64,000 nt of DNA from Xanthostigma xanthostigma (taxonomy: Eukaryota > Arthropoda > Insecta > Raphidioptera > Raphidiidae), in the NCBI GenBank assembly GCA_963575645.1, contig OY754470.1, positions 12,718,501 through 12,782,500 on the forward strand. Direction: 5' to 3'. The notes below the pieces were generated by a model. It was given only the letters and a program-made list of their open reading frames with translations, was not told the DNA's origin and searched no databases. Below, in pieces: positions 1 through 11,187 of this stretch. The position numbers were made by a program, and so were the translations under genes. Each line of letters opens with the position of its first letter. Position 1 is the stretch's first letter.

Positions 1-9
1 TAGGTACGT

Positions 10-229
10 CCAGGCGCGGTCGCAGCCTGAAATTTTGGAGGGGGTCACTCACTACACTAACAAAAAATAGCTATCGCTAGATGTCAGCAAACTATAAATT
101 TATCGCTGTTAGGGGATAACTAAAAATTTCCTTTTATTATTTGGCAAATTTTTGAGATTTTTTAATTTGACCTTAGATTTTGGGGGGGTCATGTCCCCTG
201 TGACCCCCCCCCCTTCGGACCGCGCCTGG
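10..229. mobile_element. MITE with CCAGGCGCGGTC inverted ends
   Basis: Perfect 12 bp terminal inverted repeats (CCAGGCGCGGTC at 10-21, its complement at 218-229) are flanked by the direct repeat GTACGT (4-9 and 230-235). Only 220 bp, no coding capacity. The superfamily is not clear; a 6 bp target duplication is unusual and is shared by the element at 26691-26957. Confidence 0.75.
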
Positions 230-1160
230 GTACGTCTGGAAAGAAGTTTATATGAATTTTAATGGATATAGTTCCGAATACCGGTCATCTTCTATCGGGA
301 TAAAACTTTGCCTCCTAACATTTGTATAGGAATTTAAAGTTTTCATACAAATGCATTAACGGTGTGTGTGTGCGTGTGGGGGAGGGGTTCGGAAACGCCG
401 ACTTTTAGGAAATCCCCTGGCTTATCATCTGATGCATACCTATATTATGTCTGTGATCGGGGGTGCTTCGTACTCACTATTTATTCTCTGTAGATAGATA
501 GATAGATAGATATTTTTATTCTATAATATTGGAAACAGCTTAGAATACGTCAATACAATAGGTATAATACAGTTAGTTTAAAAAGTCATTCATTGTATAA
601 AAACATTTTTCAATTAAAAATTTTTTAAGAGACTGAATTTGTCATACCTAATTGTTAATATTTTTTATTTCTATAGGCAACTTATTGTATAATTTTGTAC
701 AGGTACATAGCGGCCCCCTATTGTACAAAGAAAGGCGGTAATTATCAATATATAATGAATTTTTTTCCCGGGTGTTATGATAGTGTTATCTTTTGAAAAT
801 CCCGAGCATCCACGAAGTCAGCTCCCCTGGACGTAGTCCTACGTCAAATGTGAGAGGGTCTCATTTAAATTTTTAAAATTTTATCGATACCTAAATGTAT
901 AATGAGCAGGTACAGTGGGATATAACTTGTACTTGTTCTTGTTATTATTTTGATGACGTAAGAAAGGACACTCCAGTTCTAGACTCTGTTGGTGGTCAGT
1001 CACAGTGTTTAAGTAAGTCAAACAGAGTTGAGAAGAACACAAAATAAACCGAATGAGTTGAATTACAACAGCAGTGCAAACAGACAGTATGCACGTTGCA
1101 GCAGCAGTTCTTGTTACAGCGCACAGTGGACAATGTGAGCCAAAAAAATCGGTTCTAATA
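230..1160. other. AT-rich spacer with a GATA microsatellite
   Basis: Contains a short TAGA/GATA tandem run at about 491-513. No gene or element boundary seen. Confidence 0.5.
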
Positions 1161-1368
1161 AAAAAATTGGTTGTCTGTAAAGTCGGTTTACGGACGATAG
1201 TTTTACGTGATAACGTATTCCGCTCGAATATCATATTTAATAATACATTACTGCGCTCTTGCTTGCACGCACAGGGTCAGGCAGAACGTTACGGCGGAAC
1301 GGAGCGTTACACTTTTTCGTGCGTGCAACTGGTGTTTCATCAATCTATAAGACGTTATCACGTCAAAA
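1161..1368 (+). mobile_element. TTGG-family dispersed repeat, copy 1
   Basis: Starts A-rich then TTGGTTGTCTGTAAAGTCGG, runs through TTTTACGTGATAACGT and ends with AGACGTTATCACGTC. The GTGATAACGT block near the start returns inverted near the end, so the ends carry subterminal inverted repeats. Six further copies occur in this window. The interior is short here. No coding capacity. It is directly followed by copy 2. Confidence 0.7.
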
Positions 1369-1569
1369 AAAATTGGTTGTCTGTAAAGTCGGTTAACGGA
1401 CGATAGTTTTACGTGATAACGTATTCCGCTCGAATATCATATTTAATAATCACGCACAGGGTCAGGCGGAACGTTAGGAACGTTACACTTTTTCGTGCAT
1501 GCAGCCGGTGTTTCATCTTTTTATATTGACGTGATTCATCAATTTATAAGACGTTATCACGTCAAAAAA
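1369..1569 (+). mobile_element. TTGG-family dispersed repeat, copy 2 (tandem to copy 1)
   Basis: Same left and right ends as copy 1 and placed head-to-tail with it, sharing the A-run between them. The interior has lost part of the segment present in copy 1. Confidence 0.7.
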
Positions 1570-1714
1570 CTAAAATTGACGAAAATAGCAAAAATTTATT
1601 GGAAATTGGGCAACGGTATCATTTCAATTTCAAAATTTTGACATTTGATATTGTATAATAAAGGAAATCAAATTTACGATATCGCATCAGGTGACGCGAG
1701 TAATGGCTAGTATT

Positions 1715-1826
1715 CAATATGAAATATATTAGATATCGTGTCCATCGAGATAATAATTAATAAGAAAAATCGCAGGATCGTGGACAAAAAATTATATTTA
1801 TTAATGTACGGCCTTTTTCAAGTACA
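1715..1826 (-). mobile_element. Penelope-type tail fragment
   Basis: Read on the minus strand it matches the tail of the degenerate Penelope copy at 16446-17175: a TTGAAAAA stretch, a TTTGTCCAC/CCTGCGATTTTTCTTATTA block and the terminal GGACACGATATCTAATATA. No coding part. Confidence 0.6.
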
Positions 1827-2123
1827 ATAAAAAATTCAAAATAATAACTATTGTTTTGAATTTTTTTGCTTTAGCTTATGCTGCCGTGGACTTTCTTATA
1901 CAAAGTGTTTCAATAGTCCGGGAACGAACGGTTTAATATTTCTCATCGGGTAAGCCGGACTAAAAATGATATAATGTTTTTTTTAAATAACTACTTCATG
2001 TCTATCGAATGGCAAAATTATAAGAGTCCCGTAGGGCCCAACTTTAAAATTTTAAATGGGAACTATACTTTTTCATTTCAAATTCGGATTCTCCGGAATA
2101 TTTTACATACGAATACGTTTAGT

Positions 2124-2524
2124 ATTTTATTCAACTCATGCGCGCTATTCATGTTTTATCATGCCTAAAAACCGAACCCTAAATAGCCATTTACCGACTG
2201 GTGACAATTACTTGTCATAACTCAATGAAAATTCCTACTAGCTCGGCCATTGTGGAGTAATGAAAATAAACGTAACTATTTTCTGAGTCGTAACGAAATA
2301 GTAGGTAACAACAACTCCGTTGTTACCCATTGAGACTAAAATTGAGAGGCCGAATGTTTTCGACATGGAGTTTATTCATAACCGGCTAACCTCAAACCAA
2401 AACATTGAATCGTGCTGTTTAGTGCTGTTAGTATTGACAGTTTTTTTATAAAGAAATAAATAGATATTTACAACATCTCATTATAATTAAAACATGAATA
2501 ACGCGCAATTGTTGAATAAAATTA
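2124..2524. mobile_element. MITE with ~35 bp imperfect inverted ends, copy 1
   Basis: The left end (ATTCAACTCATGCGCG then TATTCATGTTTTA) is repeated inverted at the right end with a few mismatches. A second copy lies in opposite orientation at 28258-28668. In both copies the same end is followed by the same palindrome (here 2531-2594). Confidence 0.65.
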
Positions 2525-2530
2525 TGGGCG

Positions 2531-2594
2531 TAACTTGTAGGCTAAGTCATGACCTGTCAGCGCGATGAATGACTTAGACTACTAGTTACGCCAA
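2531..2594. repeat. imperfect palindrome next to the MITE
   Basis: GGCGTAACTTGTAGGCTAAG at one side pairs with the other side across a short spacer. The same arms, with a shorter spacer, flank the other MITE copy at about 28200-28256. Confidence 0.6.
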
Positions 2595-2849
2595 TAACTA
2601 TTTTTTAACCCTCGGGTTCTTTGTAGAGCCCCTAAGAAAGACCTAGAAATAGACCATGCAGGTACAATAAATATCTAAATTTGAAATGATTTACTTATTA
2701 CTTTTACCTAAAATATTCGTTTTCAGGAGAAATTTCACTAATCGATACTTAATAGTTCCCTAATGCTCGATTTTGAACCTTAAGACCCGTTTGTAGGGAC
2801 TCTAAAATGGTCTAAAAGGGTTTGGAGTTGAATAAGTTTTAATTTGAAT

Positions 2850-3051
2850 CTTTGATTAACGTCTGATTAGAACTCTTCAATAAATAAAATTATCGACCAA
2901 TTTTTCAGACAATATATTAACAAACAATATAAAATTAATACATTAACGTTCTGAAGAAGATCCAAATCCGGATCGAAACGTTAATGTATTAATTTTATAT
3001 TGTTTGTTAATATATTGTCTGAAAAATTGGTCGATAATTTTATTTATTGAA
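2850..3051. mobile_element. Penelope-like palindromic insertion A
   Basis: Arms 2877-2950 and 2977-3050 are perfect reverse complements (74 bp), separated by a 26 bp spacer. The insertion is bounded by the 16 bp direct repeat AAGTTTTAATTTGAAT (2834-2849 and 3052-3067). An unpaired tail of about 27 bp exists only on the left. The spacer carries CTGAAGA, a GATCC/GGATC hairpin and the start of GAAACG. A single-arm copy of the family is at 49990-50096. Confidence 0.75.
2951..2981 (+). ncRNA. hammerhead-ribozyme-like core
   Basis: CTGAAGA, one A, a 5 bp stem GATCC/GGATC with a 6 nt loop, then GAAACG: the order of conserved boxes CUGANGA - stem II - GAAA of a hammerhead. Penelope-like elements are known to carry such ribozymes. 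Here the flanking arms pair with each other, and I did not verify stems I and III or a cleavage site, so activity is unproven. Confidence 0.35.
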
Positions 3052-3067
3052 AAGTTTTAATTTGAAT

Positions 3068-3680
3068 TCGGTTATTTAATATTATTTTAGACTTTTTCGA
3101 GATAAAATTTTACATAGTTCTAAATTGGGCCCTAGGGCCCTATGAAGTATTAATTTGTAAAATTTCATCCCAAAAAAAGTATTTAAGATAATATTAAGTC
3201 ACCGAATTCAAATTAAGATTTATTTTAGATCTTTTTAGGGCTGTGCCTGTATGAAGATTACTATTAAATAAATAAATATGAGTAATATTCGGCGCATTTT
3301 TAGAACCTGAGAAAAATCGCAAATTTTTGTCACGTTCCCCAATGTGCGGCGTTGGCTGATTGCAGATACATCATACTAAAACTACACGACACATTTGGTA
3401 TTTCTCTAGTCTACATTATATAGTGCCCAAAATCGATTGTTGACAAGAAGTAAATACAGTAGCCCTGCAGTGCTACACTTAATGCAGACCTATTGAAAAA
3501 TAAAGGTGCACATTTTTATTGTAAACAGAAGGAACGTGTATTTACTTACTTAAATTAAGCAAATTATTATTTTATTGCACTATTTGTTTAACAGAATTTT
3601 CAAAAGAAACATATTCAAGGTAGACTGGCAATCATTCCTTGAGGTCAAAAAAACTTTAAAAAAAATTGAATCTACCTAAA
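3068..3680. other. AT-rich spacer
   Basis: No gene or boundary recognised. Confidence 0.4.
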
Positions 3681-3820
3681 GATTTTGTTCAACATCGACA
3701 GGAAGTTCCCCAAGTCGAGATATAATTTCGTTTTTTGAATAAGCTTAAAATGAAAATAGCTTATTCAAAAAATTAAATTATTTCGAGCTGGCAAACTACC
3801 TATCGCTGTTGAACAACATC
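3681..3820. repeat. imperfect palindrome of 140 bp
   Basis: GATTTTGTTCAACATCGACA on the left returns inverted at the right end as TGTTGAACAACATC, and the central arms meet around GCTTATTC/GAATAAGC. Divergence between arms is about 15-20 percent by eye. No direct flanking repeat found. Confidence 0.6.
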
Positions 3821-4537
3821 TTTATATTTAAAAATTATTTTTTACTTTTTAGTTCACATTGCAATAAAAGAGTGTGTTTTTATTTGATTTAATTCAAATT
3901 TTAATTATAGCTCTAAAAACCAACACTTAAATGATTATATAAATTATTTATATATTTATAAATATTTAAATATAATTTGTTGTATTGTCTTTATCAGTAA
4001 TTTCGAGTGAAACGCACTTGATCTATCGATGTAATCTATCTATTTATGTAGTAATGAGTTAATAACGATTCTTGTAAATAGATAGTGCTGTCCTTATGAC
4101 GATTTCAAAATTTTGAAATTGGTCAAAATAAAATGTTTCGGTCGTGAGTTAGTTAGGCGGGAAGGGGTGTCAGTTGCACCCATCTTCTCGTATATTCGCG
4201 TCTGGACCCGTGATCTTTGAACAAATAGGATAGTTATACATATATAATTCCTGTATTATATAGCGTCAAACACGAACGAACATCTTGTCCTACAATCGCT
4301 GCATAATTTGCGATATACAGGTAAATACTGCTTGTAGTCTACAACTAGAGCTATTATAATATGGATTAGGATTAAGCAAATCCGAGATCACAGTATGTGA
4401 CAGATACGATCGCTGGAGGAAAGTTGGATCGATAATTATTTCAGCTCAGTAGGTTACACGTGTGTCCTGTATTTATAATATTATGTTTAAACTATATATA
4501 TAGGTATCAGTCAGTGCTGAACTGTATTACCTCCATT
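3821..4537. other. AT-rich spacer
   Basis: No element or gene recognised. Confidence 0.4.
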
Positions 4538-5084
4538 AAAAAAAAGACGGGTTGCACTCTGGGAGTGCCGACAGAAGTGAAAACTTGAATATTAACGTCT
4601 TACGAATTTTAGATCAGGTTACGTGTCCTGACGCGAGTTTAACATTTTTTACCCATTACAAAAAAGTGTACAAAAGTTTTCGTCTTACGAATTTTCGATC
4701 AGGTCTTAGGCATTTTCGATCAGGTCTTACGAATTTTCGATCTGACGCGAGTTTAACATTTTTTACCCATTACAAAAAAAGTGTATCTACAAAAGTTTTC
4801 TTCTTACGAATTTTCGATCAGGTCTTACGCATTTTCGATCAGGTCTTACGAATTTTCGATCTGACGCGAGTTTAACATTTTTTACCCATTACAAAAAAAG
4901 TGTACAACGCCGCTAAAGAAGTTTTCACTTCAAAAACGTATTATTTGATTAACAATCTACTAATTTAGTACCTACTACTTTTTCACGTGGCAAACAGTAT
5001 TTAATAACTAATAAGTTCAAACTAAGATGGTAGTAAAGTAAAGTAAAAAAACAAAAATATATTACAACAAGCGGCCTGGTTCGG

Positions 5085-5335
5085 CTTTGCCCGGATTTGT
5101 GGATTACCTATTAAACATTGACGTATTATTCAAATCTTTGATTAACGTCTGATTAGAACTCTTCAATAAATAAAATTATCGACCAATTTTTCAGACAATA
5201 TATTAACAAAATATAATTAATACATTAACGTTAATGTATTAATTATATTTTGTTAATATATTGTCTGAAAAATTGGTCGATAATTTTATTTATTGAATTG
5301 ACGTATTATGATGCATCGGAATTTTTGAACTGAAA
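5085..5335 (-). mobile_element. Helitron-like fragment inside the foldback
   Basis: CGGCTTTGCCCGGATTTGTGGATTACCTATTAAACATTG resembles, in reverse, the ends of other Helitron-like copies here. The piece is split by insertion B, whose target duplication lies in it. A related fragment is at 10794-10880. Confidence 0.4.
5130..5296. mobile_element. Penelope-like palindromic insertion B
   Basis: A 134 bp perfect palindrome without spacer (5163-5296, centre AACGTT), plus a left-only tail of 33 bp. Bounded by the 13 bp direct repeat ATTGACGTATTAT (5117-5129 and 5297-5309). Same family as A, but the arms meet before the hammerhead-like box, which is absent. Confidence 0.8.
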
Positions 5336-5983
5336 ACTTCTTTAGCGGCGTTGTACAGTTTTTTTGTAATGGGTAAAAAATGTTAAACTCGCGTCAGGTC
5401 ACGTGTCCTGATCGAAAATGCGTAAGACGGAAACTTTTATTTATACAACGTTAGACATCTAGCGTTGAAATATCGTACATAATAAAAATGCAATCTATGA
5501 TACAAACCATTTTGATCGAAAATTTGTAAGATGTTAATATTCAAGTTTTCACTTCTGCCGGCACTCCCGGAGTGCAACCCGTCTTTTTTTTATAAAATTA
5601 TAGTGGATTCCTCCACATTCAAAAAGAGTCATTTCTCGTTTAATTATAAGATAGGCTGGAAAAAATAAAATCTTGCAAATCTTGCGGATCCCGCACGTGT
5701 TTTCCCGCGTTTGTAATCCCGCTAATTTCATGCGGGATCCCGCATTTGCGGGATTTCGGATCCGCGGGATTGCATTCCCTAATCCCATTACTTTCGTTAT
5801 AGGGTTTTCAAAGTAGTTTTCTACGTCTAGAACTTACGATTTTCTTTTTCAATATGTCGATAGACGATATTACACTTTCGAAGTAGAATGTGCCATATAG
5901 TCTTATAGAACTTTGTAGATAATATGTACTACATATCAAAACTAGATAAAATAATGCCTACAACGTCGGTCCTACACAATCTA

Positions 5984-6677
5984 TCTATACTAATATATAA
6001 AGCTGAAGAGTTTGTTTGTACGCGCTAATCTCAGAAACTACTGGTTCGAATTGAAAAATTTTTTTTTGTTGGATAGTCCATTTATCGAGGAAGGCTATAG
6101 GCTATATAATATTACGCTACGACTAATTGGAGCGGAACATAAATGAAAAATGTTGCAAGATGTGTCTCAAAATTAGTCCGTCCGACAAATATTATCAGGT
6201 GAAATGCCTTAACTAAATACTGCAATATTAGCGTACAAGAGTACAAGCCCGGATAGCTCAGTCGGTAGAGTGTAAGACTCTTAATGCCGGGGCCTTAGGG
6301 TTCAAGCCCCACGTCGGCGAATACATTTTTATTTTTTTTTATTATCTACATTGCTTTCTTCTAAGGTTTACGTTTTAATTTTTTAAAATTTTATTACGAC
6401 TAATTAAAATTAAATAAATCTAATTAATAGCTCATTTGAAAACTGTTACAACTATAGGCACCTATATATAAAAATAATTTTCCTACAGTGTTTTCAATTA
6501 AATATAAAAATATAAATACCGCTTTTTAACGACAAAAACTTTTGAACGGTAACGCCGATCATTATGAAGTTTGGACATAACATTCATCTCGGTAAACTAA
6601 GATTAATGTACGTACTCATGTCCCTTCCTTCCCCATTCGTTCTTTTGCACCCGGGTGATACCGGGCGGGACCGCTAG
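5984..6677 (+). mobile_element. non-autonomous Helitron-like element carrying a tRNA-like passenger
   Basis: Begins TCTATACTAATATATAAAGC and ends CACCCGGGTG...CCGGGCGGGACCGCTAG followed by T, as expected for Helitrons (5' TC, GC-rich hairpin before CTRR at the 3' end, T after). No Rep/helicase coding. A homologous copy on the minus strand is at 35346-35925, and a shorter relative with the same 3' end is at 44632-44855. Confidence 0.75.
6247..6319 (+). pseudogene. tRNA-Lys(CTT)-like sequence in the Helitron
   Basis: 73 nt colinear with eukaryotic tRNA-Lys: box A TAGCTCAGTCGG, anticodon loop CTCTTAA (anticodon CTT), box B GGTTCAAGCCC. The acceptor stem pairs at only about four of seven positions and the anticodon stem is broken, so it is most likely a decayed passenger and not a working gene. 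Confidence 0.7.
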
Positions 6678-8026
6678 TACATAATATAGTGTAACCGATT
6701 CACATTACGTTCATGTGAATGTGAACACAATAATAATAATAATATCTTTTGATCCGAATGGCAGCCATATTATACGCAGATATGTAAGCTGTAAAGCAGG
6801 CATATGAACGGATAATCCATGTAGTGTTAGTTAATGTGTAATTTCTCTCTCTTTCACTCCATCAGTCTAATCATTCGATCCTTGTTGCTCTTACAAATAA
6901 ACCGAAATGAACCTACACATATTATAAAATTATGTAGCCGTTACGTGAGGTACCAGGTCGGACAAACCTAATAAATTTTTGGACATCGGATTGCAAACTG
7001 TTATTTTCATTGTAACGTTGATGGTGATGTTCAGAAGAAAAGAACAGCTGATTTTTTTTTATTTTTAAACTATTTATGGAACTCTTTAGACGTTAATCCA
7101 AGATTTGAGTATTTATGGAACTAAAACGCTTAGAAAAAGACTTTATTACAATTTTTTTTGCAAAAATATACCTAAGTGGGAAATAGAAACCTCTCTTAGA
7201 GAAAGACTTTTTTCACTGATGGACCTCTATAACTGAGACTACTACTTGCCTCTATAAGCGATAGTCGAGCATATTAATAGTTTAACGAAATTTAAGAATG
7301 AGTCGTAAATATAGCTAAACTAACTAACATCGCTTTTGTATCACTGTTTTTTGTTTTCTTTTTTTAGCATCTATGTCGAATTACTATATCTATACCGAAT
7401 AATATATAGTACATGTTTATCACTACATATTTGCTGTAATTTTTATAGACCTTGAAAAAGGAGACTTCTGTACCTCTATAAATTTCGGGTTAGTGAAAAA
7501 CCTCTAAAAGCGAAAAAGAGATATCGGTCCCTCGAACTCTTGCTTATCGAGGTTCGACTGTAGATGATTGGACTTATTTCTAAACTTCAACCTCGCAGAC
7601 TCATAATCTATAAAAGTTAATTTTAATTTTTATTTAAGGATTCAAATTGTTGAAATTATCTAGACTTAGTTCCAATTCTAAGATCTATTGACCAATATGT
7701 CACGCAATCTGACATTCCATTTTGCTTATCGAATAGGTACGGTAGCCACTCGCTACTTGCTCAGTCTATAAACTCAGGATTAATAAATGTTACACACGCC
7801 TGTAGATCGTTCCCTGATCCACGGGTCCAGTGTTATGTTAATCGCCGGTTAATCCATACGATCTGATTTTAAATCCGGTCTACAAAACATCCATACGTAT
7901 TTTCCTAAACTACGCGGTACAATGAATCAGTAGATTGTGTGCTTACATGGGTACTACATAGGTATAATTACATTGTACTATATAATACGTATAGGGTAAT
8001 GTTGTCCAAACTGTCGTACAACAAAA
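6678..8026. other. AT-rich spacer
   Basis: No gene seen. Includes an ATA microsatellite near 6730. Confidence 0.4.
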
Positions 8027-8135
8027 TATGCTTTTCTTCATACCTCGATCGAAAGTGCATACTTTCGGCATCAATATGTAAGGCAGAAAGTATAACATTA
8101 GCTCCTTGGTGGGATTACACGCACCAATGCGGGGA
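8027..8135 (+). repeat. dispersed repeat, relative at 62815-62900
   Basis: TTCATACCTCGATCGAAAGT, then CGGCATCAAT, AAGGCAGAAAG and a GATTACAC block recur in the same order at 62815-62900; a third, shorter inverted piece is at 63573-63605. Class unknown. Confidence 0.5.
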
Positions 8136-8549
8136 AGTTCGTACGTTCATGCGGTAGTAAAGCAAAAACAACTAATCAACTGTTGTTTAGATGTCGTTTC
8201 CATAGCAACCCTATTACATTTTAGCTAATAGTCGCGAACAACTGTCATTTGTGAATTTTGACATTTAGGGTAAATATTGATAATATTTTGAGTTATTTTT
8301 TTTTTGACAGGTCACCAAGTTTCAATTTCGATTTAGATTATATTAAAAATGACTTTTAATCTCAAAATAAAGATTTTTAATCTAATAAAAAATGAGGCTC
8401 CACTAGACTTCAATAAGCCCTAGGTCCCGAAAAATCTAGATTCGCTCCTGTCAAAATGAGGTATGCAAAAGACATTTCCAAGTCAGGCGATGATAATTGT
8501 AAATAATTAATACTTCTATATAAACTAAGTAAATTATACATTAAGTAAT

Positions 8550-8753
8550 TCAAATCTTTGATTAACGTCTGAATAGAACTCTTCAAATGAATAAAATTGT
8601 CGACCAATTTTTCACAGACCATATATATTGACAAAAAATAATAAAAATACAAATCAATTTAAGTAAAGCATAAATACTATTGATTTGTATTTTATTTATT
8701 TTTTGTCAATATATATGGTCTGAGAAAGATTGGTCGACAATTTTATTCATTTG
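8550..8753. mobile_element. Penelope-like palindromic insertion C
   Basis: Arms of about 70 bp (one starting TGAATAAAATTGTCGACC, the other its complement) flank a spacer of about 20 bp near 8657-8677. Bounded by the 13 bp direct repeat TACATTAAGTAAT (8537-8549 and 8754-8766). A left-only tail matches the tails of A and B. The arms differ at several sites, so this copy is older or a different subfamily. Confidence 0.75.
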
Positions 8754-9270
8754 TACATTAAGTAATGTTGAGTCATATTCGAGGTACTGATAACAAAAAA
8801 ATATTTTTAAAAAAATCTGCCACGAGTTGATGTTTTCATTATTTATTCACTTAACAAAATCTGTGCATATAATAAGCAATGTGATTTTGTTCAATATCGA
8901 TTATTGAGTATTATAAAAAAATCAGTGCGCAAGTAAAGCTGCGGAAAAAAATTGTTTATTTGCATACATTGTGACGAAAAGCATGCAGCTTTCCCTTATT
9001 TGGATTGAGAGTTAATCGTTGGATATGCAGTTAACTAGACCGATCCGTGTGTGCGTCTCATTCGGGAAGAGCAAACATTCTAAAACCCATTATTTGTATT
9101 TTTGCATGCATAAATACATACGACTGTGCTGTCTTCTTATCAATTTAACGCTTGAAATACTACATAGGACAATGTTATATTTGCACAAGCAATCATGAGC
9201 CTTATAAACGCTGATGAGCTCAGCTGTTGAGCGTCTATAATCTACAATCTGTCTATCTATCAGGATCCTT

Positions 9271-9630
9271 AGGGACTGTTCATTTATTACGTAAGCCGAT
9301 TTGGGGAGGGAGGGTGTCTAGATTGTTCCTACGTAAGATCGCAAAAGTAAGCGAAAATTATAATTTCAAAACTGGCTGTTAAGCCCCAGCTGGACTGATT
9401 CACATTTTTAGTAAAGCATGTGTTACCAATTCATATTAAAACGTTACTTTTTTATAACACAAACCAACGCGTTTTTATATTTTTCCTACTTTTTCTTTGC
9501 AATTTTGCTAGATACTTATCTTACCTAAGATTGAAAAGTGGGGAGGGGGTTCATCCAGGTCTTATTTTTTCTTACGTGGGGGGAAGAAGAAAGTGGTTAA
9601 AATTATCTTAGGTAATAAATGAATAGCTCC
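9271..9630. mobile_element. MITE with GGGACTGTTCATTTATTACG ends
   Basis: The left end GGACTGTTCATTTATTACGT is repeated inverted near 9606-9630 with a few changes. About 360 bp, no coding capacity, target duplication unclear. Confidence 0.55.
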
Positions 9631-9700
9631 TTATTGAATATTAATTAACGATATCATTATATTTATTAAACTGACCCCACCCTGCAGCATTTATAATTTA

Positions 9701-9943
9701 TCTATACTTATATTATAAAGAGGTAAAGTTTGTAAGTTTGGATGTAGGAGGTAATCTCCGATATTACTTATCCGATTTCAAAAATTGTTTCACCAGTATT
9801 TAGAATGGATCCTCAGGATGCATATAGGCTATGTATTGTCGCGATAAAATAAAAGCGCTTTTCGTAGATATAACTTTGCAACGTAAGACGACGAAAAATG
9901 GTGACAATCTACAAATTCCGGCGAAGCCATACCGGGCCGCTAG
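9701..9943 (+). mobile_element. short non-autonomous Helitron-like element
   Basis: A|TCTATACTTATATTATAAAG at the 5' end and GGCGAAGCCATACCGGGCCGCTAG|T at the 3' end, 243 bp. Related copies lie at 43013-43153 and 49218-49420. Confidence 0.75.
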
Positions 9944-10319
9944 TAGTAGGTATTATAAAGAGACAATTCTGAACGTTCCTTTTTAGTAAGGTTAGTTGCT
10001 TGCGAATAGTTATAGATGAAACTCGATTTCACACACTCATGCATGAGCATGTTAAAAAGAAGCGTTGAGAATCGTTTCTTCACATACTAAATAGAAAAAA
10101 TAGTACTTATATAATGACTATAATAACATATTATGTATTGGACAGAAATCTTTAAAAAATATATACTTATAATATGTCGAATGAGTAAAGACCGCTGGCG
10201 CACTGTTGAAAGAAAACGGTTTGGTTTAAATGTAGGTATACTTAGATAGTTTGCACTCCTCGCTACATAATATATTATGCACATGTTTGTAAGAAATCGT
10301 TATACGACCAAAACATTAT

Positions 10320-10748
10320 AATTGTGAAAAATAACTCTAATAATTTAGAGTGATGATTATCTTGTTTAAATGTTGGAAGATTAAAGGATGAATCCTGGTG
10401 GCATAGGATCAATGAACTAAGCAAATATTGAAGGTTTTTTTATTGCATTTTATTGTCTGACGTTTCGGCAAAACTTTATGCCATCTTAGAAGAATCCAGA
10501 AGATTTATATGTAAAAAGTTTTAAATTATTGTTGTTAAAGTTGTTATTGTTAAAGTTATTTTACTTCCAATTTTTAACTTTAACTTTAACAACAATAATT
10601 TATAACTTTTTATATATAAATCTTCTAGATTCTCCGAAGATGGCGTAAAGTTTGCCGCAACGTCAGACAATAAAATGCAATAAAAAAACCTTCAGTATTT
10701 GCTTAGTTCATTGATCCTATGCCACCAGGATTCATCCTTTAATCTTCC
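10320..10748. mobile_element. Penelope-like palindromic insertion D
   Basis: Two long arms (from ATGTTGGAAGATTAAAGG at 10369 to its complement ending near 10753) contain GACGTTTCGGC, a CCATCTT block and an (AAC/GTT)-rich centre. A left-only tail of about 50 bp is shared with the single-arm copy at 60138-60440. A possible short direct repeat AACATTAT is at 10312-10319 and 10749-10756. Confidence 0.65.
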
Positions 10749-10793
10749 AACATTATCACTAATTTACGATGTCTAAATCTATTCTTATACTAG

Positions 10794-10880
10794 CGGGCCG
10801 GTCAGCTCGTTTGTTTTTGTAGATTACCTATTAAACATATAGACTCATTATGCTGCATTGGACTTTTTTTATAGAATAAT
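10794..10880 (-). mobile_element. Helitron-like end fragment
   Basis: GCGGGCCGGTCAGCTCG followed by a GATTACCTATTAAACAT block, shared with 5085-5120. Truncated. Confidence 0.4.
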
Positions 10881-10974
10881 AGTGGACCTGATCGGCAAAC
10901 GGTCAATTATGAATGAAACGCTTATTATTTAATAAGCCATGAATATAAAAAAATATTGAAAGATGCTGGGAGGC

Positions 10975-11187
10975 TGAAAGTTTGGGATTGTATGTTTTTC
11001 TACGTGAGAAATCAAACAAAAAAATTTAAAAAAATTTGGTTGGAATTAAAAAAAAAATCGGGACCTCGATAACAGCACATCTTTCGTGTCCAACTATAGT
11101 ACAAAAAAGAGTTCATCAAAAATCGATCAGTCGTTTAGATGGAGAAGAATTACGAACAAACGGACATCGGAATTTTATATATAAAGA
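10975..11187 (-). mobile_element. 5' part of a Helitron-like element
   Basis: On the minus strand it starts A|TCTTTATATATAAAATTCC and continues through a CCATCTAAACGACTGATCG block typical of the subterminal region of such elements. No matching CTAG end nearby, so truncated. Confidence 0.5.

Larger units (their letters stand above)
4538..5591. mobile_element. foldback element with internal tandem repeats
   Basis: Inverted ends start AAAAAAAAGACGGGTTGCAC and continue through GAGTGCCG, AGAAGTGAAAACTTG and AATATTAACGTCTTACGAAT; the complement closes the element at 5591. The left arm holds three copies of a 114-119 bp unit beginning ACGCGAGTTTAACATTTTTT (4631, 4745, 4864) and shorter CGATCAGGTCTTACG repeats. 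The right arm has one unit. Nested inside are a Helitron-like fragment and Penelope palindrome B. Confidence 0.65.

Noticed and set aside
881-1406. Overlapping open frames of 110-117 codons on both strands
   Set aside because: They run across the TTGG repeat and its flank, mirror each other on opposite strands, and show no domain. Chance frames in a repeat.
4552-4875. 107-codon frame with repeated FRSGL motifs
   Set aside because: The repetition comes from DNA tandem units in the foldback arm; the frame would not survive in other arms.
6247-6319. A functional tRNA-Lys gene
   Set aside because: Acceptor and anticodon stems are largely unpaired, and the sequence lies inside a mobile element shared with another decayed copy.
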